Shown piece after piece: positions 17,666-30,862 of a stretch of 64,000 bases of DNA. Both the position numbers and the translations under genes were made by a program. This DNA is from Polynucleobacter alcilacus (GTDB lineage: Bacteria > Pseudomonadota > Gammaproteobacteria > Burkholderiales > Burkholderiaceae), in assembly GCF_018881545.1 (NCBI RefSeq), contig NZ_JACVQD010000001.1:1890776-1954775 (forward strand), in the 5' to 3' direction. Every line of letters starts with the position of its first letter. Within the stretch, counting starts at the first letter, position 1. A model generated the notes under the pieces. The model did no database searches. It was not told where the DNA came from and was given only the letters and a program-made list of their open reading frames with translations.

Positions 17666-19285
17666 TTAGGCTCTAAATTGCGAAGTAATTGGGTAGCGCC
17701 AATCACGACCAAAGGCGCGAGTAGTTACCCGTACCCCAGGAGGGGCTTGGCGGCGCTTGTATTCATTGAGTTTGATGAGGCGAGTGACCTTTTCCACGCT
17801 CTCAGGATCAAAACCAGCGGTAATGATTTCTGCGATGGATTGGTTCTGTTCCATATAGCGCTCGACAATTCCATCCAATACTTCATAGGAAGGCAGGCTA
17901 TCTTGGTCGGTTTGATCGGGGCGTAACTCCGCTGATGGGGCGCGGGTAAGAATTCGTTCTGGAATAACAGGGCTAATGCTATTGCGATAAGCGCATAAGC
18001 GATAAACCAAGGTCTTGGCGATATCTTTAATCACTGCAAATCCGCCAGCCATATCACCATAGAGCGTGCAGTAGCCCACGGCCATCTCACTCTTATTGCC
18101 AGTGGTTAAAACTAGGCGACCCGTTTTGTTTGATAAAGCCATGAGTAGGGTGCCGCGGACCCGAGCCTGAATATTCTCCTCAGTAGCATCGGCTTTTAGG
18201 CCCTGAAATTGCTCTGCCAAAGATTCTTCTAAAGCATCTACCGGACCGCTGATTGGAATTTCATCGTATTGAACGCCTAAATTTTGAGCCATTTCACGGG
18301 CATCAATCCAAGAGATGTCCGCTGTGTAGCGCGAGGCCATCATGACGGTTCGGACTTTATCGGCACCCAAGGCATCTACCGCAAGTGCCAGAACCAAGGC
18401 TGAATCCACGCCGCCTGAAAGTCCAATAATCACACCTGGGAAACCATTCTTGTTCACGTAGTCGCGCACGCCCAGAACCAGTGCTTGATAGGCTTGGGCC
18501 TCAACGCTTTGGGGCGGGGTGATAGTTCCTGTTTCTAATTGGCCTGAGGAGTTTATTTCCACGAAACCTAAGTCAGTGACAAATTGAGGCATGGCCATGA
18601 CGACTTCGCCATTAGCATTGAGAGCAAAGGATCCACCATCAAATACCAATTCATCTTGACCGCCAACGGCATTGACATAGACCAGGGGCATATTGGTTAG
18701 CGCGATATGTTCACGCAGTACCTCTATACGCAGCGCTTCTTTTTTCAGATGATAGGGAGAAGCATTGGGTACCAGTATTACTTGGGCGCCAGCAGCCCGT
18801 GCTTGTTTTGCTGGACCAATATGCCATGCATCTTCGCAGAGGATTACGCCGTAGCGAATCCCTTCGCATTCAAAAACACAGGCTTGGTTGCCGGGGACGA
18901 AGTAGCGTACTTCATCAAATACTTCATGATTGGGTAATTCTTGTTTGGCATAACCTGCGAGCACTTTGCCGTTTTGCAAAACAGAGGCAAAGTTTTGCAG
19001 ACCATCAGGAGTCTTTTTGGGGTGCCCCACCACCACAGTAAGACCCGAGTATTGAGCTAGCTCTTTCATCAAGAGATCAAGCTGCAGTTGGGTTGCTTCA
19101 ATAAAAGCAGGGCGCAGCAAGAGATCTTCAGGAGGATATCCAGTGAGCGAAAGCTCAGGGGTAACAAGTAGTTTGGCACCTTGTTTAAAGGCCTCTAGAG
19201 CGGCTTTATGAATCAGTTGCGCGTTACCAGCCAGATCACCCAGTAAGGGGTTTATTTGGGCTAGGGCAATTTTTTGCGCACTCAC
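17666..19285 (-). CDS. nadE: Glutamine-dependent NAD+ synthetase
   Basis: 539 residues with two domains. The N-terminal nitrilase-type glutaminase (about 1-250) has the triad Glu44 (VTPELSLTGYPPEDLL), Lys114 (YAKQELPNHEVFDE) and Cys150 (LCEDAW). The C-terminal synthetase carries the pyrophosphate loop GLSGGVDSAL near 288-297 and TGNKSEMAVGYCTLYGDMAGG. It converts deamido-NAD+ to NAD+ using ammonia from glutamine. It starts at ATG 19285, 43 bp from the end of ppa, and is followed by glnB. Confidence 0.96.
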   Translation of the reverse strand: MSAQKIALAQINPLLGDLAGNAQLIHKAALEAFKQGAKLLVTPELSLTGYPPEDLLLRPAFIEATQLQLDLLMKELAQYSGLTVVVGHPKKTPDGLQNFASVLQNGKVLAGYAKQELPNHEVFDEVRYFVPGNQACVFECEGIRYGVILCEDAWHIGPAKQARAAGAQVILVPNASPYHLKKEALRIEVLREHIALTNMPLVYVNAVGGQDELVFDGGSFALNANGEVVMAMPQFVTDLGFVEINSSGQLETGTITPPQSVEAQAYQALVLGVRDYVNKNGFPGVIIGLSGGVDSALVLALAVDALGADKVRTVMMASRYTADISWIDAREMAQNLGVQYDEIPISGPVDALEESLAEQFQGLKADATEENIQARVRGTLLMALSNKTGRLVLTTGNKSEMAVGYCTLYGDMAGGFAVIKDIAKTLVYRLCAYRNSISPVIPERILTRAPSAELRPDQTDQDSLPSYEVLDGIVERYMEQNQSIAEIITAGFDPESVEKVTRLIKLNEYKRRQAPPGVRVTTRAFGRDWRYPITSQFRA

Positions 19286-19328
19286 TTTGATTCACAAAGC
19301 CTTTTCTGTTCCATATTTCAATAATGAA

Positions 19329-19865
19329 TTATTTAGCTGCTTTGTTGTAGCGCTCAATGCCTTCCAAAATTTCTTGATGTGCATCCGCAACACCACCCCA
19401 ACCACTCACTTTTACCCACTTGCCTGGCTCGAGATCTTTGTAGTGTTCAAAAAAGTGTTGGATTTGGTTTAAACGTAATGGATTGATGTCTTCTGGTTTT
19501 TGCCAATGGGTGTAGATCGGCAAAATTTTGTCTTCTGGAACTGCTAATAATTTAGCGTCTTGTCCAGCCTCATCTTCCATTTTGAGTAGACCAATAGCGC
19601 GACAGCTCACTACAACGCCCGGGATGAGTGGAAATGGAGTGATTACAAGAACATCAACCGGGTCACCATCACCAGCGATGGTTTTATTAATATAGCCATA
19701 GTTGCAGGGATAGTGCATTGCAGTACCCATGAAACGGTCGACGAAAATTGCGCCACTTTCTTTATCCACTTCATACTTGATAGGATCAGCATTCATTGGG
19801 ATTTCAATAATGACGTTGAAGCTCTCAGGGATCTTTTTTCCTGGCTTGACGTTGTCGAGACTCAT
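19329..19865 (-). CDS. ppa: Inorganic pyrophosphatase (family I)
   Basis: 178 residues, normal for bacterial family I soluble pyrophosphatase. Active-site motifs are seen: [18 protein letters not shown], then [16 protein letters not shown] with the Asp ligands of the catalytic Mg2+ ions. It hydrolyses PPi in the cytoplasm, pulling biosynthetic reactions forward. It is divergent from hppA, the membrane enzyme for the same reaction, across a 171-bp gap. Confidence 0.97.
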   Translation of the reverse strand: MSLDNVKPGKKIPESFNVIIEIPMNADPIKYEVDKESGAIFVDRFMGTAMHYPCNYGYINKTIAGDGDPVDVLVITPFPLIPGVVVSCRAIGLLKMEDEAGQDAKLLAVPEDKILPIYTHWQKPEDINPLRLNQIQHFFEHYKDLEPGKWVKVSGWGGVADAHQEILEGIERYNKAAK

Positions 19866-19926
19866 AAATACTCCGAATAGTGATTAGTAAATACCCTGAT
19901 TCTAGTGAAGGGAAGCAGGGGTGATT

Positions 19927-19944
19927 CTGTTACATACTGTTACA
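19927..19944. repeat. Tandem octamer between ppa and hppA
   Basis: CTGTTACA occurs twice, at 19927-19934 and 19937-19944, with starts exactly 10 bp apart (one helical turn). It lies in the divergent control region of the two pyrophosphatase genes, nearer to ppa, and looks like a direct-repeat binding site. No matching regulator is recognised. Confidence 0.45.
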
Positions 19945-20036
19945 GCTTAAAGACCCTAGTTTAAGGCTTTCAGAAACCAGGTCTACCTAAGCGCCAGATA
20001 TAGAAACAATAGAGATCAACTTTAGGGAGTTCAAGC

Positions 20037-22097
20037 ATGAGTAATGTCACTTTAGGCTTGTATTTTGCCTTGGCATGCGGTGTCCTAGCCGTAGTTTACG
20101 GTTTTGTGATGCGCAGCTGGATTTTGAAGCAAGGTACTGGCAATGCCAAGATGCAAGAGATTGCTGAGGCAATTCAACTCGGCGCTGCCGCCTATTTATC
20201 GCGTCAATACAAAACCATCGCTGTGGTCGGGGTCGTTCTGACCATCCTGATGGCACTCTTCTTAGACTTCGCGACTGCTATTGGTTTTGTAGTTGGTGCG
20301 GTTCTGTCTGGGGCATGCGGCTTCATCGGTATGAATGTATCGGTCCGCGCCAACGTTCGGACAGCAGAAGCAGCTACCAAGGGGATGAATGAAGCCTTAA
20401 ATGTTGCATTTAAGGGTGGCGCGATTACTGGCATGTTGGTCGTTGGTCTTGGTCTCTTGGGTGTTGGTCTGTTCTTTATGTTCCTTGTCTCGATTGGCTC
20501 AGGACAAGATCTCTCTGCTGTATTGCATCCCTTAATTGGTTTGGCTTTCGGCTCTTCATTAATTTCTATCTTTGCGCGGCTTGGAGGCGGTATCTTTACT
20601 AAGGGTGCTGACGTGGGTGCAGACTTAGTCGGCAAAGTAGAGGCCGGAATTCCGGAAGATGATCCACGCAATCCGGCAGTGATTGCCGATAACGTTGGTG
20701 ATAACGTCGGTGATTGCGCAGGTATGGCGGCTGACTTATTTGAAACTTATGCAGTAACGCTCATCGCCACCATGGTGCTGGGATCATTAATTATTTCAAG
20801 TGCACCAGTAGCTGCGATTGTTTACCCATTGGTCTTGGGCGGTGTCTCTATCATTGCATCCATTGTTGGTTGCTCATTTGTTAAAGCAACACCGGGGATG
20901 AAAAATGTCATGCCTGCTTTGTATAAGGGCTTGATCATTGCTGGTGGCTTATCTTTAATTGCCTTCTACTTTGTAACCAACTTCATCATGCCCGATGATG
21001 CGCTCGGTATTCCAGGTAGTCAGTGGCGCTTGTTTGGCTCGACAATAGTTGGCCTTTTGCTGACTGCAGGCTTAGTGTGGATCACTGAGTACTACACCGG
21101 TACCCAGTTCAAGCCAGTACAACATATTGCTGAAGCCTCTACTAAAGGTCATGGCACTAATATTATTGCTGGCTTAGGTATCTCCATGAAGTCCACTGCA
21201 TACCCTGTGCTCTTTGTCTGTGCGGCAATTTATGCAGCCTATTGGTTAGCCGGTTTGTACGGGATTGCGATTGCAGCAACCGCCATGTTGTCCATGGCCG
21301 GTATTGTGGTTGCTCTAGATGCTTACGGTCCTATTACTGATAATGCGGGTGGTATTGCAGAGATGGCAGGTTTGCCACAAGCAGTTCGCGATATCACTGA
21401 TCCATTGGACGCTGTTGGTAACACTACCAAAGCAGTTACCAAGGGTTACGCCATTGGGTCTGCTGGTTTAGCCTCACTCGTACTTTTTGCTGACTACACC
21501 CATGCCTTAGAGGGTATTGGCCAACAAGTCTCCTTCGACTTGTCCAACCATATGGTGATCATTGGCCTCTTTATTGGTGGCATGATTCCTTACTTGTTTG
21601 GTGCGATGGCAATGGAAGCGGTTGGTCGTTGTGCTGGTGCTGTAGTAGAAGAGGTCCGTCGTCAGTTCCGCGATATCCCTGGAATCATGGAGGGCACTGC
21701 GAAGCCTGAATACGGCAAGGCAGTAGATATGCTCACTTCTGCTGCAATTAAAGAGATGATTGTGCCTTCGCTATTGCCAGTGGTGGCGCCGATCGTAGTT
21801 GGTCTTGTATTGGGACCAGCCGCATTGGGCGGTTTGCTAATGGGCACGATTGTGACGGGCTTATTTGTAGCGATCTCCATGTGTACTGGTGGCGGTGCTT
21901 GGGACAATGCCAAGAAATATATCGAAGAGGGTAACTTCGGCGGTAAAGGTTCTGATGCGCATAAAGCAGCAGTGACTGGCGATACGGTGGGCGATCCCTA
22001 CAAAGATACTGCCGGTCCTGCAGTAAACCCACTCATCAAGATCATCAACATCGTAGCTTTACTAATCGTGCCGTTGCTGCCGGTAATCAGTCGTTAA
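20037..22097 (+). CDS. hppA: Membrane-bound proton-pumping pyrophosphatase
   Basis: 686 residues with about 16 membrane helices. The pyrophosphate site is visible as [20 protein letters not shown] near 196-215 and [19 protein letters not shown] just after. The segment GNTTKAVT places Lys465 and Thr468 where K+-dependent enzymes have two Ala residues, which is the signature of the K+-independent H+-pumping class. It couples PPi hydrolysis to proton export. A GGGAG ribosome site precedes the ATG. It is divergent from ppa, so PPi hydrolysis here can be either soluble or energy-conserving. Confidence 0.96.
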   Translation: MSNVTLGLYFALACGVLAVVYGFVMRSWILKQGTGNAKMQEIAEAIQLGAAAYLSRQYKTIAVVGVVLTILMALFLDFATAIGFVVGAVLSGACGFIGMNVSVRANVRTAEAATKGMNEALNVAFKGGAITGMLVVGLGLLGVGLFFMFLVSIGSGQDLSAVLHPLIGLAFGSSLISIFARLGGGIFTKGADVGADLVGKVEAGIPEDDPRNPAVIADNVGDNVGDCAGMAADLFETYAVTLIATMVLGSLIISSAPVAAIVYPLVLGGVSIIASIVGCSFVKATPGMKNVMPALYKGLIIAGGLSLIAFYFVTNFIMPDDALGIPGSQWRLFGSTIVGLLLTAGLVWITEYYTGTQFKPVQHIAEASTKGHGTNIIAGLGISMKSTAYPVLFVCAAIYAAYWLAGLYGIAIAATAMLSMAGIVVALDAYGPITDNAGGIAEMAGLPQAVRDITDPLDAVGNTTKAVTKGYAIGSAGLASLVLFADYTHALEGIGQQVSFDLSNHMVIIGLFIGGMIPYLFGAMAMEAVGRCAGAVVEEVRRQFRDIPGIMEGTAKPEYGKAVDMLTSAAIKEMIVPSLLPVVAPIVVGLVLGPAALGGLLMGTIVTGLFVAISMCTGGGAWDNAKKYIEEGNFGGKGSDAHKAAVTGDTVGDPYKDTAGPAVNPLIKIINIVALLIVPLLPVISR

Positions 22098-22120
22098 GAA
22101 AAAGTAATGAAAGTAACAAA

Positions 22121-22151
22121 CTAAAACGCCTAGCAATGCTGGGCGTTTTAG
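22121..22151. terminator. hppA terminator, copy 1 of a duplicated hairpin
   Basis: CTAAAACGCCTAGC (22121-22134) pairs with GCTGGGCGTTTTAG (22138-22151), loop AAT, one G-T pair in 14. The core ACGCCTAGCAATGCT recurs at 22816-22850. Confidence 0.88.
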
Positions 22152-22164
22152 CATTAAGGGGCAC

Positions 22165-22193
22165 TTGACAGGGGTAGTTCATTGAACTACCAT
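22165..22193 (+). promoter_or_regulatory. Promoter with embedded operator for the toxin-antitoxin pair
   Basis: A consensus -35 TTGACA (22165-22170) and a TACCAT -10 (22188-22193) are 17 bp apart. A perfect inverted repeat GGTAGTTC-ATT-GAACTACC (22173-22191) fills the spacer and runs into the -10. This geometry suits self-repression by the HTH antitoxin. The -10 ends seven bases before the toxin ATG, so the mRNA would be nearly leaderless. Confidence 0.7.
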
Positions 22194-22200
22194 TAGATTA

Positions 22201-22485
22201 ATGGATTTTGAATGGGATTGGGCTAAAAGTAACTCATGCCAGATTTCTCGAAATTTTGATTTTGCATATGTGATAACAATTTTTACAGATCCCGCGCTAC
22301 TTATAGAGCGTGATCAGCGCAGGGATTACGGTGAAGAGCGTTTTCGTGCGTTAGGCGTTATAGATGAAAAGGTCTTTGTAGTTGTTTTTACATCAAGGCA
22401 TAGGGCTATCAGAATTATTTCGGCAAGAAGGGCTAATAGTAGGGAGGTCAAACGTTATGAAAAAAATAGTTCGCGTAAGTGTTGA
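22201..22485 (+). CDS. brnT: BrnT-family toxin (diverged)
   Basis: 94 residues. The family frame is clear: FEWDWAKSN at 3-11, IFTDP near 27-31, GEERF at 44-48, VVVFTSRH, then RIISARRA at 71-78 and RYE near 85-87. BrnT toxins are RelE-like ribonucleases that inhibit translation. The usual KHxxxF stretch after the first motif is replaced by SRNFDF, which may weaken or alter activity. The ATG gives the canonical BrnT N-terminus and has no ribosome site, consistent with leaderless expression. The gene overlaps the HTH antitoxin by 29 bases. It is boxed with its partner between two copies of one hairpin. Confidence 0.78.
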   Translation: MDFEWDWAKSNSCQISRNFDFAYVITIFTDPALLIERDQRRDYGEERFRALGVIDEKVFVVVFTSRHRAIRIISARRANSREVKRYEKNSSRKC

Positions 22486-22798
22486 TCTAAATAATCCTAA
22501 AAGCTTTCCGAAGGGTTTTGTTAACAAGAAGTTGCTTGATGCAACTACTGAGCGTCTGATTAAGTTGCACCAAAAAGAAGATGATGCTGATGCTATGCAC
22601 GATGCTGCAAAGTATGCAAAGCGTGTGCGTGAGCGCATTGGTTTATCTCAACAGGAATTCTCCAATCATATTGAAGTTTCCTTGGAAACTATTCGAAATT
22701 GGGAGCAAGGGAAGCGTAGTCCCACGGGCGCAGCAAAAGCGTTGCTAAAAATACTTGACCGCGCTCCAGAAGTGGCCTTACTAGCTCTGAGCACATAA
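22457..22798 (+). CDS. Xre-family HTH antitoxin partner of BrnT
   Basis: 113 residues from the ATG at 22457, chosen for the strong AGGGAGG ribosome site 9 bases upstream; a longer frame reaches back to 22382 but lacks such support. The C-terminal half is an Xre helix-turn-helix (RERIGLSQQEFSNHIEVSLE, TIRNWEQGKRSP), followed by a short helix rich in Ala and Leu. Classical BrnA antitoxins are ribbon-helix-helix, so this is an HTH-type alternative. It should bind BrnT through its N-terminal half and repress the palindromic operator at 22173-22191. Gene order (toxin first) fits brnTA operons. Confidence 0.75.
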   Translation: MKKIVRVSVDLNNPKSFPKGFVNKKLLDATTERLIKLHQKEDDADAMHDAAKYAKRVRERIGLSQQEFSNHIEVSLETIRNWEQGKRSPTGAAKALLKILDRAPEVALLALST

Positions 22799-22815
22799 GA
22801 GCGAAGAGCGCATTA

Positions 22816-22850
22816 AATAAAAACGCCTAGCAATGCTAGGCGTTTTTATT
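22816..22850. terminator. Terminator after the toxin-antitoxin pair, copy 2 of the duplicated hairpin
   Basis: AATAAAAACGCCTAGC (22816-22831) pairs perfectly with GCTAGGCGTTTTTATT (22835-22850), loop AAT. It can serve both the antitoxin gene and the convergent trxB. Its core is the same as in the hairpin at 22121-22151. Confidence 0.92.
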
Positions 22851-22867
22851 AGCAAATCTTTGAAAGC

Positions 22868-26167
<3,300 letters not shown>

Positions 26168-26176
26168 GGCTGTATT

Positions 26177-26884
26177 TTGCAAAGATTTTTATCCGCATTG
26201 GTAATTTCATTGCTAATCCCATTTGCAATTTTGACTTCCACAACTTTTTCTATCAGTGCCTTTGCTGCTGATGCTGAAAGCGGTGTAGAGCAATTGCGCC
26301 AATTTGTGCGTAACTCCAAGACTGCTGAGGGTGATTTTGTACAACAACAGTTGCGCGCACCGAGAGCCAATGAATCCTCAGAAAAAGGTCTCAAGGTTGT
26401 GCGCCAGACTCAAGGTCGCTTTGTGTTCCAGCGTCCTGGACGCTTTATCTGGGATACCCAAAAACCTTATGAACAAAAACTGATTACGGATGGCAAGCAA
26501 CTCATTTTGTGGGATAAGGATTTGAATCAAGCCACTTTTCGTCCAGCGGGTCAGGCTTTATCTGCATCCCCAGCAGCAATATTATTTGGCGAGGCTTCCT
26601 TGGATCAAAGTTTCGATTTAGTTGAAGGTGAAGAGCGCTTAGGGATGAAGTGGGTCGCCTTATCCCCGAAGAAGAACCCCAATACTCAGAATAGTAATGA
26701 CCTGCCCTATACCAAGATTTCTATTGGTATGGTTAACGGTTTACCTAAAGCTTTGGAGTTAATTGATGGGCTAGGCAGCGTGGTTCTTGTAACGCTAGAT
26801 AGGATTCAATTAAACGTCAACCTCCCGCTAAATCGCTTTACTTTTACGCCACCTGCCGGCGCTGAAGTCTTACGCTTAAACTAG
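26177..26884 (+). CDS. lolA: Outer-membrane lipoprotein carrier protein LolA
   Basis: 235 residues from a TTG at 26177, supported by AAGG 7 bases upstream and by the absence of a usable in-frame ATG before the signal peptide. The signal runs MQRFLSALVISLLIPFAILT to AFA. The mature protein has the LolA features GDFVQQQL, QTQGRFVFQRPGRFIWD and a C-terminal NRFTFTPPAGAEVL. LolA ferries lipoproteins across the periplasm from LolCDE to LolB. Nine bases separate it from ftsK. Confidence 0.94.
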   Translation: MQRFLSALVISLLIPFAILTSTTFSISAFAADAESGVEQLRQFVRNSKTAEGDFVQQQLRAPRANESSEKGLKVVRQTQGRFVFQRPGRFIWDTQKPYEQKLITDGKQLILWDKDLNQATFRPAGQALSASPAAILFGEASLDQSFDLVEGEERLGMKWVALSPKKNPNTQNSNDLPYTKISIGMVNGLPKALELIDGLGSVVLVTLDRIQLNVNLPLNRFTFTPPAGAEVLRLN

Positions 26885-26903
26885 AGTCTAAATCTAAAAC
26901 TAG

Positions 26904-28650
<1,747 letters not shown>

Positions 28651-28651
<1 letters not shown>

Positions 28652-28896
28652 TAGTAGCGCGCCTCTGAACGAACTTCATCCATAACGGATTTGCCCATCT
28701 TCAATGTGGCCCTGAATGCTCTGAGTTCCGCTGCAATTGCCTTACGGTCCAATTTTTGTGGCCTAATAATTAATGATCCATCCTTCGATAGGGTTGCCTC
28801 AACCTTATCCCCATCTTTAAGCTTGATTTCTTTGATGAATGCAGCAGGAATGCGTAGCGCTAGGCTATTTCCCCATTTTGAAATTTGGATATTCAT
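28651..28896 (-). CDS. vapB: VapB/MazE-type AbrB-fold antitoxin
   Basis: 81 residues. The N-terminal swapped-hairpin AbrB/MazE DNA-binding fold is clear: ISKWGNSLALRIPAAFIKE then LKDGDKVEATL and GSLIIRP. The C-terminal helix (AIAAELRAFRATLKMGK) should bind and block VapC. AGGA lies seven bases before the ATG. A perfect inverted repeat stands just upstream as the likely self-repression site. Confidence 0.92.
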
Positions 28897-28910
28897 GAGT
28901 AAATCCTTTC

Positions 28911-28936
28911 ATAGATATACATATCAGTATATCTAT
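28911..28936 (-). promoter_or_regulatory. vapBC operator palindrome
   Basis: ATAGATATAC (28911-28920) and GTATATCTAT (28927-28936) are a perfect 10-bp inverted repeat with a 6-bp spacer, 14 bases before the vapB ATG. A TATACT on the minus strand (28931-28926) lies inside it, so binding of VapB-VapC would block the promoter. Confidence 0.75.
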
Positions 28937-29011
28937 ATTAAGGTAACTTATCTCTTTTAGTCTGTCAATGCCTTAGTCAATAACGGGTATAAGGCTTTTG
29001 CTATCGCTGGC

Positions 29012-29017
29012 TATAAT
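29012..29017 (+). promoter_or_regulatory. -10 box for tRNA-Ser
   Basis: Consensus TATAAT, 13 bases before the first tRNA base. The -35 region is not recognisable. Confidence 0.55.
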
Positions 29018-29030
29018 GATTTTTCGGTTC

Positions 29031-29120
<90 letters not shown>

Positions 29121-29216
29121 AGCTAAAGGTCTAAGGTTCATATCAAAAAATACAATCCAATTAGAAGACTTAATGTTGTTTTAATTGCCACTATTGGTAT
29201 TGGTGAAGCCTTAATT

Positions 29217-30002
29217 ATGTTTGTGCTGCCATCTTTTGGGGAATTACCAAATCTTTTAACTGTTTTTCTAGATATGGCACTGCTGATGCTAATAACGATC
29301 CCTATCGTTAAATGGCTTGTTATCAAACCAATGACAAAGTATCTTCAGGATTTAGAGCAGGCAAGGGAACAAATTACTGCTAAAGAAAACCAAATGCTGT
29401 CCGCCCTGAATTCTTTAGCGAAAGCTAGAGATAATGAAACAGGTACCCATATTATTCGTACTCAGAAATATGTGAAGCTACTGGCTGATCGCATTAGGTC
29501 TTCGGGGCATCATTTGGATTTTCTTACTGAAGACCATATCAAGCGATTGGTGAAGGTAGCACCTTTGCATGATTTAGGTAAGGTGGGTATACCGGACCAG
29601 ATACTAAAAAAAGCAGGGCGCTTGACAGACGAGGAACGGGAGATCATACAAGGACACCCGTTAATTGGAGAAAGTATTTTGTCTACCGCTCAGTCTGATA
29701 ATGCAGAAACCGACTTAATATCGGTGGCTATAAAAGTAGCGGGGGCCCATCATGAAAAATGGGATGGAACTGGATACCCTAGAAATTTAGCAGGTGAGAA
29801 TATTCCGCTTGAAGGTCGGATTATGGCGATCGCAGATGTATTTGATGCTCTAGTTAGCGAGCGCCCATATAAGAAAGCATGGACTATTGAAGAGGCCTGT
29901 ACAGAGATTATTAGCAATAGCGGTACTTCTTTTGATCCCATTGTGGTGAATGCTTTTATTGCAGAACGGCAGCAGTTTGAAGCTATCGCTAGAAAGTCTT
30001 AA
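29217..30002 (+). CDS. HD-GYP domain protein (putative c-di-GMP phosphodiesterase)
   Basis: 261 residues from the ATG at 29217. One membrane segment (about 15-40, LDMALLMLITIPIVKWLVI) precedes a short coiled stretch and the HD-GYP domain: His118-Asp119 in HDLGKVGIPDQIL and HHEKWDGTGYP at 178-188, then EGRIMAIADVFDAL. These match active HD-GYP phosphodiesterases, which hydrolyse c-di-GMP. The open frame continues upstream of the ATG for about 27 codons and encodes another hydrophobic segment (VVLIATIGIGEALIM), with only ATC or ATT as possible starts. So either a rare start codon is used or the 5' end has been lost next to the tRNA-Ser gene. No ribosome site precedes the ATG. Confidence 0.85.
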   Translation: MFVLPSFGELPNLLTVFLDMALLMLITIPIVKWLVIKPMTKYLQDLEQAREQITAKENQMLSALNSLAKARDNETGTHIIRTQKYVKLLADRIRSSGHHLDFLTEDHIKRLVKVAPLHDLGKVGIPDQILKKAGRLTDEEREIIQGHPLIGESILSTAQSDNAETDLISVAIKVAGAHHEKWDGTGYPRNLAGENIPLEGRIMAIADVFDALVSERPYKKAWTIEEACTEIISNSGTSFDPIVVNAFIAERQQFEAIARKS

Positions 30003-30148
30003 ATACGATTTGTGGCGATTATGCTTAGCGCTAATGCTACATACTTTAGGTACGCAAGGGGGCTGAATATTTTTTTACTGTAAAGGTTTCGGTTTTGATG
30101 TAGTTGATGCTTGGTAGTGTTGAGAGCGACTCGGGTAAGATGTGATGT

Positions 30149-30553
30149 ATGTGTTTTCGCTTATCCCTTTTTTCTATATTCATATGGCTAATAACAGGCC
30201 AATCCTATGCGCAGATGGGGCCTCCACCGATGGGTCCAAGGCCTGGATTTCAGGGTATGCCTCTGCCGCCACCTAGAATGAATTCTCCCACTCAGATTAT
30301 GCCAATGAGAGACGACGGCAGAAGACCAGTTGATCAGATTAGTCGAGACTTAGGGGTCACTCCAGACCAATTTAGAACCTGTTTTAATAATGTCAATCCT
30401 GCTCCACAGGGTTCGCTACCAAACCCAAATCAAAAACAAGCTAATAAGCAATATTTGTTAAGCTGCCTACAAAAAAGCAATCCAGATATAAGCAATGACT
30501 CGCTGGATACGGTGATGGATCGTTATCGACCAGGTGGTAGCTCTGCACAGTAA
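30149..30553 (+). CDS. Secreted Pro/Met-rich protein of unknown function
   Basis: 134 residues with a signal peptide (RLSLFSIFIWLITGQSYA). The mature N-terminus is rich in Pro, Met and Gly (MGPPPMGPRPGF, MPLPPP). A predicted helical part follows: DLGVTPDQFRTCFNNV, QYLLSCLQKSNPDISNDSLD, with two Cys. No family is recognised. It is followed 19 bp later by a small lipoprotein gene, so the two may be co-expressed. A 10-bp palindrome TTAGCGCTAA lies in the upstream gap near 30025. Confidence 0.6.
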   Translation: MCFRLSLFSIFIWLITGQSYAQMGPPPMGPRPGFQGMPLPPPRMNSPTQIMPMRDDGRRPVDQISRDLGVTPDQFRTCFNNVNPAPQGSLPNPNQKQANKQYLLSCLQKSNPDISNDSLDTVMDRYRPGGSSAQ

Positions 30554-30572
30554 TGCAGGCTAAGATTTCTCA

Positions 30573-30854
30573 ATGAAGCTAAATTATCTATTTATGAAAC
30601 TGAGCCGCTGTAGTTTTCAACTGCTAGCATTGACTTTAATAGCCTGTAGTACCCCCCAAAGTGATTTTGGGGTTTATCTGCAATCAGATGGAACTATCGG
30701 GGTACATGCGCCTAAGAATGCAAAAGAAGATGAAGCGCAGGCTGCTGCTCTTGCAGAGTGCAATAAATCAGGTAAGCAAACTGTCAGGATTTTGGAAAGT
30801 CGGAAAACGGTCAATGACCGTTTTCCTTTGACTTATATCTATTCGTGTAGATAA
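30573..30854 (+). CDS. Small putative lipoprotein
   Basis: 93 residues. A lipobox LIAC (Cys25) ends the signal peptide, so the protein is probably lipidated. The mature part is hydrophilic (SDGTIGVHAPKNAKEDEAQA, then AALAECNKSGKQTVRILE) and contains two more Cys. The start may be ATG 30573 or 30594. No family is recognised. The last third of the gene contains a perfect 11-bp inverted repeat (30802-30826). It converges with the histone-like gene, 8 bp apart. Confidence 0.6.
   Translation: MKLNYLFMKLSRCSFQLLALTLIACSTPQSDFGVYLQSDGTIGVHAPKNAKEDEAQAAALAECNKSGKQTVRILESRKTVNDRFPLTYIYSCR
30802..30826. repeat. Perfect palindrome inside the lipoprotein gene
   Basis: GGAAAACGGTC (30802-30812) and GACCGTTTTCC (30816-30826) flank loop AAT, ending 28 bases before the stop. 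It could act as a terminator-like hairpin in either direction between the convergent genes, since no other hairpin is found there. Confidence 0.5.
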
Positions 30855-30862
30855 GACTGCTA

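Noticed and set aside
20204..20671. 155-codon frame opposite hppA, and a similar one opposite ftsK (25181-25648)
   Set aside because: Both lie entirely within strongly conserved genes on the other strand and show no domain or plausible start.
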